From positions 3,286,001 through 3,350,000 of the forward strand of contig CAWFHK010000001.1 of assembly GCA_963815655.1 (NCBI GenBank): a DNA stretch of 64,000 nt, written 5' to 3'. The notes beneath the pieces were generated by a model. The model was given only the letters and a program-made list of their open reading frames with translations, was not told where the DNA came from and searched no databases. The stretch's first letter is position 1; the number at the start of each line of letters is the position of its first letter. This document shows positions 15,671 to 24,679 of this stretch, piece by piece. This stretch comes from JAWOLE01 sp963815655. GTDB lineage: Bacteria; Acidobacteriota; Thermoanaerobaculia; UBA5066; Gp7-AA6. A program made the position numbers and the translations under genes.

Positions 15671-17014
15671 TTGACTGAAAAAAATCTCGATCAACTGACC
15701 GCGACGGCGATCCTGGGCATCGACACTCTCTGGGGCGGCGACGTGATGAACCCGTCCGGCACGGGACGGTTCATCGCCGACTCCTGGTTCGCCGACGAGC
15801 CGCTGCCGCCCGCCTACACGCATCCGACCGCCGTGAAGGTGCGCGAGTCCGGCGGCGTCTCCGCCAAGCAGCCGGACAAGACCGCGATCGACGCCTATCT
15901 CGCCGCCGTGGACGTCAAGGGAGCGATCGACGCCATGTCGTCGGAGGGAAAGAAGATCGGCGGCCTGCGCGGCGCGTACTTCGAAGGCCTGGGCGTCTGC
16001 TTTTCGGCGATGTGGGATCTCGTGCAGGAGATCCTCGGCCGGGGAGACCCGGTCCCCTACGAGCGGTGCGTCATCGGCTCGACCGGCAAGTCCCCCGAGC
16101 CGTCCCACCCGGAAGGCAAGCGTCAGCGCGTCGCGGAGCTGCTCGCGAAGGCCGGCTACCCGTCGAAGACCGGCGACGAGCTGCTCACCGCCGTGGACTC
16201 CTGGCGCCGCGAGCGGATGGTGCCCGGCAAGTCCATCCCGATGCTCGCCGACGCCTTGATCGCCCAATTCTCCGCCGGCACGGCGAAGTACCTCGCCCCG
16301 CACCTTCCGCAGGACCTTTCCGGCGTCCCTCTGGCCAACATGAAGTTTCTGCCGATCAAGGACGCCTGGTTTTCCGGCTCGATGAACTACATCGGCCGTG
16401 CCCGCAAGCGCGACGGCACTCCCGAATACGAGGCCACCTACGAGATCAACGCCTCGCTCCAGATCTCCGTCCCGGAGTTCGCGCAGCTCGTCTCCCACGA
16501 GGTCGTGCCGGGCCATGTGACGACGTCGGCGGTCATCCAGGCCCTCTACGTGCGCAAGCGCCTCGGCTTCGAGGCGACCGTCCTGACGATGAACTCGCGC
16601 GGCGCGGCGCTCATGGAGGGGATCGCCAACAACGGGATCCTGATCGCCCACGGCGTGACGGAGGTCGAAGATCTCCCCGACGACGACATGCAGATCGGCG
16701 TTCTCCTGGCCCTGCTCCAGGACGACGCGAAGAACCAGTCCTCCTGGCTGACCTGGAAGGAAGGCGCCGCCCAGAAGGACGTCGCCGCGACGCTGCGCCG
16801 AGACTACCTCGTCTCGGAAGAGCGCGCCGACAAGCTCTCCGGCGCCTGGGGCCGCCACCCGCTTCTCGGCCGCATGTACCTGCCCTGCTACCGCGCCGGC
16901 ACCGAGGCCGTGGCGGAGCTGCGCCGCTGCTACCCCCCCGAACAGGTCCTCCCCGCCCTCTACGGCGTCCGAGGTCTCGTGGACGTCGTCACAGTCCGCG
17001 AGGCCCTCGCCTGA
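15671..17014 (+). CDS. DUF885-like metallopeptidase-type protein (HEVVPGH)
   Basis: 447-residue protein without a signal peptide. The HEVVPGH motif near residue 275 matches the HExxPGH signature of DUF885-type putative zinc peptidases, and a helical C-terminus (DKLSGAWGRHPLLGRMYLP) is also consistent. The TTG at 15671 is selected over TTG 15656 because GGAGGTGA (15658-15665) lies exactly where a ribosome site for 15671 should be. Compared with the DUF885 protein at 20.5 kb it is shorter and apparently cytosolic, so it could process imported peptides. It ends 1 nt before a heptamer-repeat hairpin. Confidence 0.7.
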   Translation: MTEKNLDQLTATAILGIDTLWGGDVMNPSGTGRFIADSWFADEPLPPAYTHPTAVKVRESGGVSAKQPDKTAIDAYLAAVDVKGAIDAMSSEGKKIGGLRGAYFEGLGVCFSAMWDLVQEILGRGDPVPYERCVIGSTGKSPEPSHPEGKRQRVAELLAKAGYPSKTGDELLTAVDSWRRERMVPGKSIPMLADALIAQFSAGTAKYLAPHLPQDLSGVPLANMKFLPIKDAWFSGSMNYIGRARKRDGTPEYEATYEINASLQISVPEFAQLVSHEVVPGHVTTSAVIQALYVRKRLGFEATVLTMNSRGAALMEGIANNGILIAHGVTEVEDLPDDDMQIGVLLALLQDDAKNQSSWLTWKEGAAQKDVAATLRRDYLVSEERADKLSGAWGRHPLLGRMYLPCYRAGTEAVAELRRCYPPEQVLPALYGVRGLVDVVTVREALA

Positions 17015-17015
17015 G

Positions 17016-17097
17016 GAAGGTGGTGGGTGGTAGGTGGTAGGAGGTAGGTGATAAGGGAGCTTGACCCCGGTCCCTACCACCTACGACCTTCCACCTA
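17016..17097. repeat. Heptamer-repeat hairpin (AGGTGGT type) between convergent genes
   Basis: The left arm (17016-17052) is built from 7-nt units of type GGTAGGT/GGTGGGT; the right arm (17071-17097) is the inverse, units of type CTACCAC and CTACGAC. The 18-nt loop is GC-rich. It fills the whole gap between the DUF885-like gene (plus) and the APC permease (minus), where a bidirectional terminator would be expected. Confidence 0.75.
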
Positions 17098-17102
17098 AAA
17101 CC

Positions 17103-18464
17103 TCATGCTGCGGGGCGCCGCCAGGCGGCGTAGGCGGGAAGGCCGAGGACGAGGAGACCGAGGCCGATCAGGGACTCCATCGGTCGTTCCTTCAGCGTGT
17201 TCGCCATGAGCGCGAGGGAGGAGAGGATGAAGAGGGCCGGTACCCAGGGGTAGCCCCAGGTGCGGTAGGGGCGCGGCGTTGCCGGCTGCGAGCGGCGAAG
17301 AACGTAGAGGGCGGCTCCGGTCGCGGTGTAGGCGAGGACCTCGACGAAGACGACGTAGGTGTAGAGCTGCTCGAAGGTCCCGGAGAGGACGAGGACGCTC
17401 GCCCAGATCGCCTGCGCGAGGAGGCTCGCGGTCGGGACGTGGTGGCGCGGGTTGATCTTCGCGAGGGAGCGGAAGAAGAGGCCGTCAGCCGCCATCGGCT
17501 GATAGATGCGGGAGCAAGTCAGGATGTTGGCGGAGAGGCAGCCGAAGATCGAGACGAGAATCGCCGCGGAGACCAGGCGCGCCGCCCCCGCCCCGAGGAG
17601 CGCCTGCGCCGCCGCCTCGCCGACGCGCGGTGTCTGAGCGAGAACAGGGATCGGGAGCGCCCGCAGGTAGACGAAGTTGATGAGCGCGTAGATCACGATG
17701 AGCGCGGCGGTCCCGATGATGAGGCCGCGCGGGATGTTGCGACCGGGATCGCGCACCTCTCCCGCCGAGAGGGCGAAGCAGTACCAGCCGTCGTAGGCCC
17801 AGAGCACGGAGATCATCGCGACGCCGAAGGGGGCGAGCACTCCCGCTGGAAGCGGCGCCGCGAGATCCGGCCGCACGGGCGCGGCGACGAAGAGACCGAC
17901 GCCGGCCAGCGCCGCGAGCGATCCGATCTTGAGAACCGTGACGAGGTTCTGAACCCAGGCCCCCTCCTTGACGCCGGCGAAGTTGACGGCGGTCAGGAAC
18001 GCGATCCCGAGGACCCCCGCGACTCCTCCGCCGGTCAGTTTCCAGCTCCATGTGCCAAACGGAACGGACACGAGCACGTGCCGCGTCGAGAAGAACGGGA
18101 CGAACCCTCCCAGGTACTCGCCGAAGCCCGCGGCGAGCGCGGCGATGCCGCCCGACATGATCACGAAAAAGGATCCCCATCCGAAGAGGAACCCCGCGAG
18201 CGGGCCGTAGGCTTCCTTCAAGAAGTGATACATCCCGCCGGCTCGCGGGAACATCGCGCCCATCTCCGCGTACGTCAGCGCCCCCGCGAGCGTCAGCAGC
18301 CCCCCGACGATCCACGCGGTCAGGATCAAACCGGAATGCGGCAGCGCCCTCGCGATGTCCGCGGGCGTCAGGAAGATGGCGGTCCCCAGGACCGCGCCGA
18401 TCGTGATGAGCGCGCCGTCCCACGCGCCGAGGACGCGGCGGAGGCCGGGGGAGCCGGGTTTCAA
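17103..18464 (-). CDS. APC-superfamily amino acid permease
   Basis: About 453 residues, 12 membrane helices. The first helix carries GAVLGTAIFLTP, the glycine-rich unwound segment that binds the amino group in LAT/APC transporters; TYAEMGAMFPRAGGMYHFLKEA is the second signature. It resembles the LAT-like branch of amino acid exchangers and permeases. Start is uncertain: TTG 18464 and TTG 18485 are both in frame, but everything upstream of residue 1 given here is encoded by the GGTTTCA heptamer repeat, so the native N-terminus has been overwritten by, or extended into, the repeat. Substrate unknown. Confidence 0.8.
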   Translation of the reverse strand: MKPGSPGLRRVLGAWDGALITIGAVLGTAIFLTPADIARALPHSGLILTAWIVGGLLTLAGALTYAEMGAMFPRAGGMYHFLKEAYGPLAGFLFGWGSFFVIMSGGIAALAAGFGEYLGGFVPFFSTRHVLVSVPFGTWSWKLTGGGVAGVLGIAFLTAVNFAGVKEGAWVQNLVTVLKIGSLAALAGVGLFVAAPVRPDLAAPLPAGVLAPFGVAMISVLWAYDGWYCFALSAGEVRDPGRNIPRGLIIGTAALIVIYALINFVYLRALPIPVLAQTPRVGEAAAQALLGAGAARLVSAAILVSIFGCLSANILTCSRIYQPMAADGLFFRSLAKINPRHHVPTASLLAQAIWASVLVLSGTFEQLYTYVVFVEVLAYTATGAALYVLRRSQPATPRPYRTWGYPWVPALFILSSLALMANTLKERPMESLIGLGLLVLGLPAYAAWRRPAA

Positions 18465-18532
18465 GTTCCAGGTTTCAGGTTCCAAGTTGGGCGCGAATCT
18501 ACCTGAAACCTGAAACTTGAAACCTGAAACCC
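18456..18532. repeat. Heptamer-repeat hairpin (GGTTTCA type) between divergent genes
   Basis: Five 7-nt units of the GGTTTCA/AGTTCCA type (18456-18489) face four to five inverse units of the ACCTGAA type (18501-18532) across a short loop. It overlaps the first codons of the APC permease and ends 31 nt before the RNB nuclease start. The same heptamer recurs at 63102-63178. Confidence 0.8.
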
Positions 18533-18562
18533 GTGCCGGCGGCGGCGTTGTAGAGTGGCCGG

Positions 18563-20041
18563 GTGCCCGAAAAGCAATCCGCGCACAACCGTTCGGACCT
18601 GAAGGAGATCGCCCGGCGCGCGATGGTGGAGCGGGGGCTCGAGCCGGGGTTCTCCCCGCGGATCGAGACGGAGCTCGGCCGCATCGCGGGTCCGGCGCGC
18701 GCGAGCGTGGCCGGGACGCGCAACCTGCGCGATCTGCTCTGGTGCTCGATCGACAACGACGACTCCCGGGATCTCGACCAGCTCTCCGTTTCCGAGGCGC
18801 TTCCCGGAGGCGCCGTCAGGATCCTCATCGCGGTCGCCGACGTGGACGCGGTCGTCCGGAAGGGCATGGCGATCGACGAGCATGCCCGGCACAACACGAC
18901 CTCCGTTTACACGGCGGCGGAGATCTTCCCGATGCTCCCCGAGAGGCTCTCGACGGACCTGACCTCGTTGAATGGCGGGGAGGACCGGCTGGCGATCGTC
19001 GTCGAAATGAGCCTCGGCGCGGACGGCGCGCTGACCGGCTCGGCCGTTTACCCCGCGGCGGTCCACAACCGCGCCAAGCTCGCCTACGACGCCGTCTCGG
19101 CCTGGCTGGACGGGAAGGCGCCGGCTCCCGACGCCGTGCGGAGCGTCGCCGGAATGGAAGAGCAGCTCCGGGTCCAGGACGCGGCCGCGCAGAAGCTCCG
19201 GGGCCTGAGGTTCGAGAAGGGCGCGCTCGATCTGGAGACGCTGCAGCCGAAGGCGATCTTCGACGGAGAGAGAGTTGTCGCCCTGCGGCAGGAGCCGCAC
19301 AACCGCGCGCGGCAGTTGATCGAGGAGTTCATGATCGCGGCCAACGGCGTGACGGCGCGTTACCTGCAGGAGAAGAAGCGGCCGTCGCTGCGCCGCGTGG
19401 TGCGGTCGCCCGAGCGCTGGCAGAGGATCGTCGAGGTCGCCAAGGAGCAGGGAGACCATCTCCCGCCCGAGCCCGACTCGAAAGCCTTGTCGGATTTCCT
19501 GGTCCGACGGCACAGGGCCGATCCCGACCGGTTCCCCGATCTCTCGCTCGTCATCGTGAAGCTCATGGGCGCGGGGGAGTACGTGGTCGAGCGGCCCGGC
19601 GGCTCTTCGGTCGGCCACTTCGGCCTCGCCGTCAAGGACTACACGCACTCGACCGCGCCCAACCGCCGTTTCCCGGACCTGATCACGGAGCGGCTTCTGA
19701 AGGCCGCGATGGCGGGGACGGCTCCTCCCTACGCGGAAGAGGAGCTCGAAGACCTCGCCGCCCACTGCACGCAGCAGGAGGACGCCGCGGACAAGGTCGA
19801 ACGGCAGGTGCGCAAGTCCGCGGCCGCGCTGCTGCTCGAGAAGCGCGTCGGCGAGCGTTTCGACGCCGTCGTCACCGGCGCCTCGGAGAAGGGGACGTGG
19901 GTGCGGGTCTTCGATCCTCCCGTCGAGGGGAAGCTCGTCCACGGTTTCGAAGGCCTCCCCGTCGGCCGGAAGCTGCGCGTCAAGCTGATCTCGACCGACG
20001 TCGAGCGCGGCTTCATCGATTTCGTCCGGTCGGGGAACTGA
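18563..20041 (+). CDS. RNB-domain exoribonuclease (RNase II/R family)
   Basis: 492-residue 3'-5' exoribonuclease catalytic domain. The active-site acidic cluster is SIDNDDSRDLDQ (residues about 62-73) and the late signature is FGLAVKDYTHSTAPNRRFPDLI, equivalent to the YTHFTSPIRRYPDL of RNase II/R. N-terminal cold-shock domains seen in RNase R are missing; the C-terminal 70 residues (RFDAVVTGASEKGTWVRVF) look like an S1-type barrel. GTG 18563 follows the heptamer hairpin without a strong ribosome site. It would degrade mRNA or structured RNA in the cytosol; the shortened architecture resembles the compact RNB proteins of Deinococcus-like type. Confidence 0.85.
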   Translation: MPEKQSAHNRSDLKEIARRAMVERGLEPGFSPRIETELGRIAGPARASVAGTRNLRDLLWCSIDNDDSRDLDQLSVSEALPGGAVRILIAVADVDAVVRKGMAIDEHARHNTTSVYTAAEIFPMLPERLSTDLTSLNGGEDRLAIVVEMSLGADGALTGSAVYPAAVHNRAKLAYDAVSAWLDGKAPAPDAVRSVAGMEEQLRVQDAAAQKLRGLRFEKGALDLETLQPKAIFDGERVVALRQEPHNRARQLIEEFMIAANGVTARYLQEKKRPSLRRVVRSPERWQRIVEVAKEQGDHLPPEPDSKALSDFLVRRHRADPDRFPDLSLVIVKLMGAGEYVVERPGGSSVGHFGLAVKDYTHSTAPNRRFPDLITERLLKAAMAGTAPPYAEEELEDLAAHCTQQEDAADKVERQVRKSAAALLLEKRVGERFDAVVTGASEKGTWVRVFDPPVEGKLVHGFEGLPVGRKLRVKLISTDVERGFIDFVRSGN

Positions 20042-20059
20042 TTTGGCCTGCCTCACGCT

Positions 20060-20400
20060 TCCCTCTGTCATCCCGAGCGCGGCATTCCCCCCTGTCATCC
20101 CGAGCGCAGCGAGGGATCTGCTCTCGTTCCCTTGTGGAGGCACGCAGCAGATCCCTCGTCGCGGAGCCTGCCCCGATAACCGGGGTCGCCTCCCGACACT
20201 GTCAGGGTAGATTCCTCGCGGAGCCTGTCCCGAGCTCGGATGCTGCGACTCGAAACGGGACGGAGCAGATCCCTCGCTTCGCTCGGGATGACAGCGAAGG
20301 GCGAGGGGCTCGGAATGACAGAAAGAGGGGAGGGGCTCCTCGGGATGACAGGCCGGGTCATGGCTCCTCGGGATGGCAGTTCGCGTTGTGGCGGGCTCCG
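20060..20400. repeat. Compound TGTCATCCCGAGCG-type dispersed repeat region
   Basis: The 400-nt gap after the nuclease is packed with the common TGTCATCCCGAGC repeat. A copy at 20092-20123 (CTGTCATCCCGAGCGCAGCG...) is matched by its inverse at 20263-20294 (...CGCTTCGCTCGGGATGACAG), giving long imperfect inverted repeats around 140 nt. Partial copies (GGGATGACAG, GGAATGACAG, GGGATGGCAG) follow every 25-30 nt up to 20380. No gene is supported here. Confidence 0.8.
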
Positions 20401-20450
20401 GATAAACCCTGAGGTGCGCCCTGCGTATTGAGAGATTCAAGGGAGGATCC

Positions 20451-22223
20451 ATGCTCGGATTGCTGGCTTCGGGACTCTTGTTGATGGCCGCGATGGCTCC
20501 GGGCGCCGCGCCGGCGGACCTCGAGACGCGGCGCAAGGCCTTCCAGGCGCTGCTCGCCGACCAGTGGGAGTACGCGCTCTCCCACAGCCCGGAATTCGCC
20601 TCGATCCTCGGGGACAAGCGCTGGAACGACAAGGTCTCCGACCTGTCCCAGAAGGCGATCGAGGCGGACCAGGCGATGGACCGCGTCTTCCTCGCCCGCT
20701 TCGAGGCGCTTGATCCGGCCGGGTTCACCGAGCAGGAGGCGCTGACGCGGACTCTCCAGATCCGCGGCTACAAGGAGTCGATCGCCCGCGAGAAGTTCCA
20801 CAACTGGGAGATGCCGGTCACGCAGATCTCGGGCATCCATTTGAACGCCCCGCAGCTCGTCAGCCTCCTTTCCTTCGCGTCCGTCAAGGACTATGACGAC
20901 TACACCACGCGGCTGAAGGCGCTTCCGAAACAGATGGATGACGTGATGGACCGCATGCGCAAGGGGATGGGCGACGGGCTGATGCCTCCGCGGTTCCTCC
21001 TGGAGAAGGTCGTCACCCAGGCCGAGGGGATCGCCGCGAGCAAGGCGGAGGACTCGCCCTTCGGGCATCCGCTCGCGAAGATGCCGGCGTCCTTCTCCGA
21101 GGCGGCCCGCGCGCGGATCCGCGAGGAGCTCCTTGGGGCGATCAACGGCTCCGTCCTCCCGGCGTACGCGAAGTTCGCGAAGTTCGTGAAGGAGACGTAC
21201 GCGCCGAAGGGGCGGACCGAGCCCGGCATGTGGTCCCTGCCCGACGGGGAGGCCCGCTACGCCGCGGCGGTCAAGCTCTCGACCACGACAGACCTGACCC
21301 CGGAGCGGATCCACCAGATCGGCCTCGAGCAGGTCGCGGAGATCGAGAAACAGATGATGGAGATCGCGAAGAAGCAGGGGTTCTCGGATCTGCCGTCCTT
21401 CAACGCCTCGATCGAGAAGAACCCGAAGCTCCACCCGTCGTCCCGCGAGCAGATCCTGGCGATCTACCGCGGCTACGTGGACCAGATGAAGCCGGAGCTG
21501 CCGCGGCTCTTCGGCCGGCTCCCGAAGGCCGGCTTCGAGGTCGCGCAGGTCGAGGCGTTCCGCGAGAAGGAGGCCTCCGGCGCGCAGTACAACCAGCCGG
21601 CCAGGGACGGATCGCGCCCGGGACGCATCATGGTGAACACGAGCGATCCCACCTCGCGCAAGACGATCTCGATGGAGTCCACGGCGTACCACGAGGGGAT
21701 CCCGGGACACCACCTGCAGATCGCCATCGCCCAGGAGCTGGAAGACCTGCCCCCGATCCGCCAGCAATCGTTCTACACGGCTTTCGTCGAGGGGTGGGCG
21801 CTCTACTCGGAGAGGCTCGGCAAGGAGATCGGCTTCTACAAGGACCCGTACAGCGACTACGGCCGCCTCCAGGATGAGATGCTGCGCGCCATCCGCCTCG
21901 TCGTGGACACGGGCTTCCACTACAAGCGATGGACCCGGGCGCAGGTCGTGAAGTTTTTCCACGACCATTCGGCGATCGACGAGGTCGACGTCCAGAGCGA
22001 GACCGACCGGTACATCTCGTGGCCGGGCCAGGCGCTGGCCTACAAGATCGGGCAGTTGAAGATCCTGGAGCTGCGGGAGCGGGCGCAGAGGGCGCTCGGC
22101 AGCCGGTTCGACATCCGCCGCTTCCACGACGTGGTGCTGGGGGCCGGGGCGCTGCCCCTGGACGTCCTCGAGACCAGGATCGACGCCTGGATCGCCGCGG
22201 AGAAGGGCGCGAAGACGTCCTGA
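20451..22223 (+). CDS. Secreted DUF885 peptidase-like protein (HEGIPGH)
   Basis: 590-residue exported protein with a signal peptide of about 21 residues (MLGLLASGLLLMAAMAPGAAP). The zinc-binding signature HEGIPGHH lies near residue 413, followed by the glutamate-bearing FVEGWALYSERLG, the canonical pair for DUF885. This family is very abundant in Acidobacteriota and related taxa and is thought to hydrolyse peptides, with little biochemical proof. GGGAGGATCC before ATG 20451 gives a strong ribosome site. It is followed 95 nt later by the M2 dipeptidase in the same orientation. Confidence 0.9.
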   Translation: MLGLLASGLLLMAAMAPGAAPADLETRRKAFQALLADQWEYALSHSPEFASILGDKRWNDKVSDLSQKAIEADQAMDRVFLARFEALDPAGFTEQEALTRTLQIRGYKESIAREKFHNWEMPVTQISGIHLNAPQLVSLLSFASVKDYDDYTTRLKALPKQMDDVMDRMRKGMGDGLMPPRFLLEKVVTQAEGIAASKAEDSPFGHPLAKMPASFSEAARARIREELLGAINGSVLPAYAKFAKFVKETYAPKGRTEPGMWSLPDGEARYAAAVKLSTTTDLTPERIHQIGLEQVAEIEKQMMEIAKKQGFSDLPSFNASIEKNPKLHPSSREQILAIYRGYVDQMKPELPRLFGRLPKAGFEVAQVEAFREKEASGAQYNQPARDGSRPGRIMVNTSDPTSRKTISMESTAYHEGIPGHHLQIAIAQELEDLPPIRQQSFYTAFVEGWALYSERLGKEIGFYKDPYSDYGRLQDEMLRAIRLVVDTGFHYKRWTRAQVVKFFHDHSAIDEVDVQSETDRYISWPGQALAYKIGQLKILELRERAQRALGSRFDIRRFHDVVLGAGALPLDVLETRIDAWIAAEKGAKTS

Positions 22224-22239
22224 AAGGCCCGAGGGGCGC

Positions 22240-22267
22240 CGACGACCCACGAGAGCGGGCGTCGTCG
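22240..22267 (+). terminator. Hairpin after the DUF885 gene
   Basis: CGACGACCC pairs with GGGCGTCGTCG across an 8-nt loop; the trailing TTATG is a poor U-tract. It may attenuate transcription between two same-strand peptidase genes rather than stop it. Confidence 0.35.
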
Positions 22268-22318
22268 TTATGCCAATCCGTTAGAGTCTGCGGGTGGCAC
22301 AGAAACATGGAGTGAGAA

Positions 22319-24142
22319 ATGAACCGAATCCGCACCCTCTCTCTGACGGGCGTCCTCCTCGTCCCTGCTTTTCTTTTCGCCGTGCCCGCTAAGAAGGCCT
22401 CGCCGGGAGGCAGGCCCGCGACGGTCGCCGGGGCGAAGGCGTTCCTCGACGAGGCGGAGGCGAAGCTCCTCGCGCTCTCGACCGACGCCGGCCGCGCGAG
22501 CTGGGTCCAGTCCACGTTCATCACCGACGACACGGAGGTCCTCGCGGCGCAGGCCAACGAGCGCGTGATCGCCGCGACGGTCGCGTACGCGAAGCAGGCC
22601 ACCCGGTTCGACAGGGTGAAGCTCCCGGCCGAGCTCGCCCGCAAGATGAAGCTCCTGAAACTCTCCCTGACGCTCGCGGCCCCCTCCGACCCGAAGGAGA
22701 GCGAGGAGCTGACCCGCATCACGGCCGCGATGGAAGGCGCCTACGGCAAGGGAAAGTACTGCCCCCCGGGCAAGGAGAAGTGCCTGGACCTCGAGGACAT
22801 CACGAAGATCATGGCGAATAGCCGCGACCCGGCGGAGCTGCTCGACGTCTGGCGCGGGTGGCACGCCATCGCTCCCCCGATGCGCAAGGAATTCGCGCGC
22901 TACGTCGAGCTCGCCAACAAGGGGGCGAGGGAGCTCGGGTTCGCCGACACGGGCGCGATGTGGCGCTCCAAGTACGACATGCCGCCGGGAGATTTTCCCG
23001 CGGAGCTCGATCGCCTCTGGGAGCAGGTCAAGCCGCTCTACCTGTCGCTCCACGCCTACGTGCGGTGGAAGCTGCGCGAGAAATACGGCGACGCCGTTCC
23101 CGCGAACGGCCCCATCCCGGCCCATCTCCTCGGCAACATGTGGGCGCAGGGGTGGGACAACATCTATCCGCTCGTCGCTCCGCAGGACGCCGATCCCGGC
23201 TTCGACCTGACGGAGATCCTGAAGTCGCGCAAGACCGATCCGCGGCAGATGGTCCGATACGGCGAGGGGTTCTTCACCTCCCTCGGCTTCGATCCCCTCC
23301 CCAAGTCGTTCTGGGAGCGCTCGCTCTTCACGAAACCGCGCGACCGCGACGTCGTCTGCCACGCGAGCGCCTGGGACATCGACGCCGTCAACGACCTGCG
23401 GATCAAGATGTGCATCGACATCACGGGCGAGGACTTCACGACGATCCACCACGAGCTCGGGCACAACTTCTACCAGCGCGCCTACAACACGCAGCCCGTC
23501 CTCTTCCGCGACAGCGCGAACGACGGCTTCCACGAGGCCGTGGGAGACACGATCGCGCTCTCGGTCACGCCGGAGTACCTCGTCCGGCTCGGGCTCCTCG
23601 CGAAGGCGCCCGACACGTCCAAGGACATCGGCCTGCTGCTGAAGAAGGCGCTGGACAAGATCGCGTTCCTCCCCTTCGGCCTGGTCATCGACGAGTGGCG
23701 CTGGAAGGTCTTCTCCGGCGAGGTGACGCCGGCCAATTACAACTGGGCCTGGTGGGAGCTGCGCCAGAAATACCAGGGCATCGTCGCGCCCGTGGCGCGG
23801 AGCGAGCAGGACTTCGATCCGGCGGCGAAGTACCACGTCGCGGCCAACGTCCCCTACATGCGCTACTTCCTGGCCGACATCCTGCAGTTCCAGTTCCACC
23901 GCGCGCTCGCGAAGACCGCCGGCTGCACCGAGCCATTGAACCGCTGCTCGATCTACGACAACAAGGAGGCCGGCAGGAAGTTGAACGCGATGCTCTCGAT
24001 GGGCCTCTCCCGCCCGTGGCCCGACGCCCTCGAGGCCCTGACGGGACAGCGACAGATGGACGCCACCGCGATCCGCGACTACTTCGCCCCCCTCCAGAAG
24101 TGGCTCGACGAGCAGAACAAAGGGAAGCCGATCGGTTGGTAA
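22319..24142 (+). CDS. M2-family peptidyl-dipeptidase (ACE-like)
   Basis: 607-residue exported zinc peptidase, removing C-terminal dipeptides. The first 20 residues form a signal peptide ending near FLFAVPAKK. The zinc site is HHELGH near residue 378, followed by DSANDGFHEAVGD, which provides the third ligand; both are diagnostic for family M2 (angiotensin-converting-enzyme fold), as is CHASAWDI just upstream. Length fits bacterial single-domain ACE homologues. GGAG about 6 nt before ATG 22319 is a good site. With the preceding DUF885 protein it forms a periplasmic peptide-degrading pair. Confidence 0.9.
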   Translation: MNRIRTLSLTGVLLVPAFLFAVPAKKASPGGRPATVAGAKAFLDEAEAKLLALSTDAGRASWVQSTFITDDTEVLAAQANERVIAATVAYAKQATRFDRVKLPAELARKMKLLKLSLTLAAPSDPKESEELTRITAAMEGAYGKGKYCPPGKEKCLDLEDITKIMANSRDPAELLDVWRGWHAIAPPMRKEFARYVELANKGARELGFADTGAMWRSKYDMPPGDFPAELDRLWEQVKPLYLSLHAYVRWKLREKYGDAVPANGPIPAHLLGNMWAQGWDNIYPLVAPQDADPGFDLTEILKSRKTDPRQMVRYGEGFFTSLGFDPLPKSFWERSLFTKPRDRDVVCHASAWDIDAVNDLRIKMCIDITGEDFTTIHHELGHNFYQRAYNTQPVLFRDSANDGFHEAVGDTIALSVTPEYLVRLGLLAKAPDTSKDIGLLLKKALDKIAFLPFGLVIDEWRWKVFSGEVTPANYNWAWWELRQKYQGIVAPVARSEQDFDPAAKYHVAANVPYMRYFLADILQFQFHRALAKTAGCTEPLNRCSIYDNKEAGRKLNAMLSMGLSRPWPDALEALTGQRQMDATAIRDYFAPLQKWLDEQNKGKPIGW

Positions 24143-24160
24143 CGGCGTCGAAAGGCGAAA

Positions 24161-24558
24161 GATCCGCCACGGCGTCGGGCCCGCCTCCCTGCGTCGGCAC
24201 GCGACGGCCTTATCTCGATGGCGAGAACCTGGCCGTCGCTTGTCGCTCAGTCGCACAGGAAGAGTGGCGACAGCCGCGCCGTACCATGCTCCTTCGCTCA
24301 CGCCTCCTCCGGGAGGCGATCCCGCCGCCGGGGCTTCACCTCGGCTTAAGCAAGAAAAGGGCTCCGGGAGTCTCTCGTCTCGAACTCTCTCGGCCGCCTG
24401 GTCGCGAAGCGACCGCCGCGGCCGAAAGCCCATGGAAGGGCGCAACCGGCACCATGATGAGACTGCGAGGAACCCTCAGCGCCGGCCGGTTCTCCCCATC
24501 ACGGCCGGCCGGCGCGTGCCGACGAAGGGAATGCCGCCGGCTCCGGGGCGAGTTTTTC
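24161..24558 (+). repeat. Inverted-repeat element, long form (copy C)
   Basis: 398-nt non-coding element. The left end is GATCCGCCACGGCGTCGG and the right end reads, inverted, AAAAACTCGCCCCGGAG. Module stems are GCGACGGCC (24201-24209)/GGCCGTCGC (24231-24239) in the left arm and GCGCCGGCC (24479-24487)/GGCCGGCGC (24507-24515) in the right. The centre differs from copies A and B and contains its own GGCCGC hairpin. It fills most of the gap between the M2 peptidase and the kinase fusion, both on the plus strand. Open frames through it are not conserved as proteins between copies. Confidence 0.8.
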
Positions 24559-24679
24559 GCGAGACTTTTGTCAGAGGCGAGGACGCCGCGAAGTCCTGCC
24601 CGCCGACGAGACTTCGGATAAAGCTGGTAACCTCAAGGGTCCGCGTGTGAAAGGCAGTGAAGAAACAACGGGAGACACG

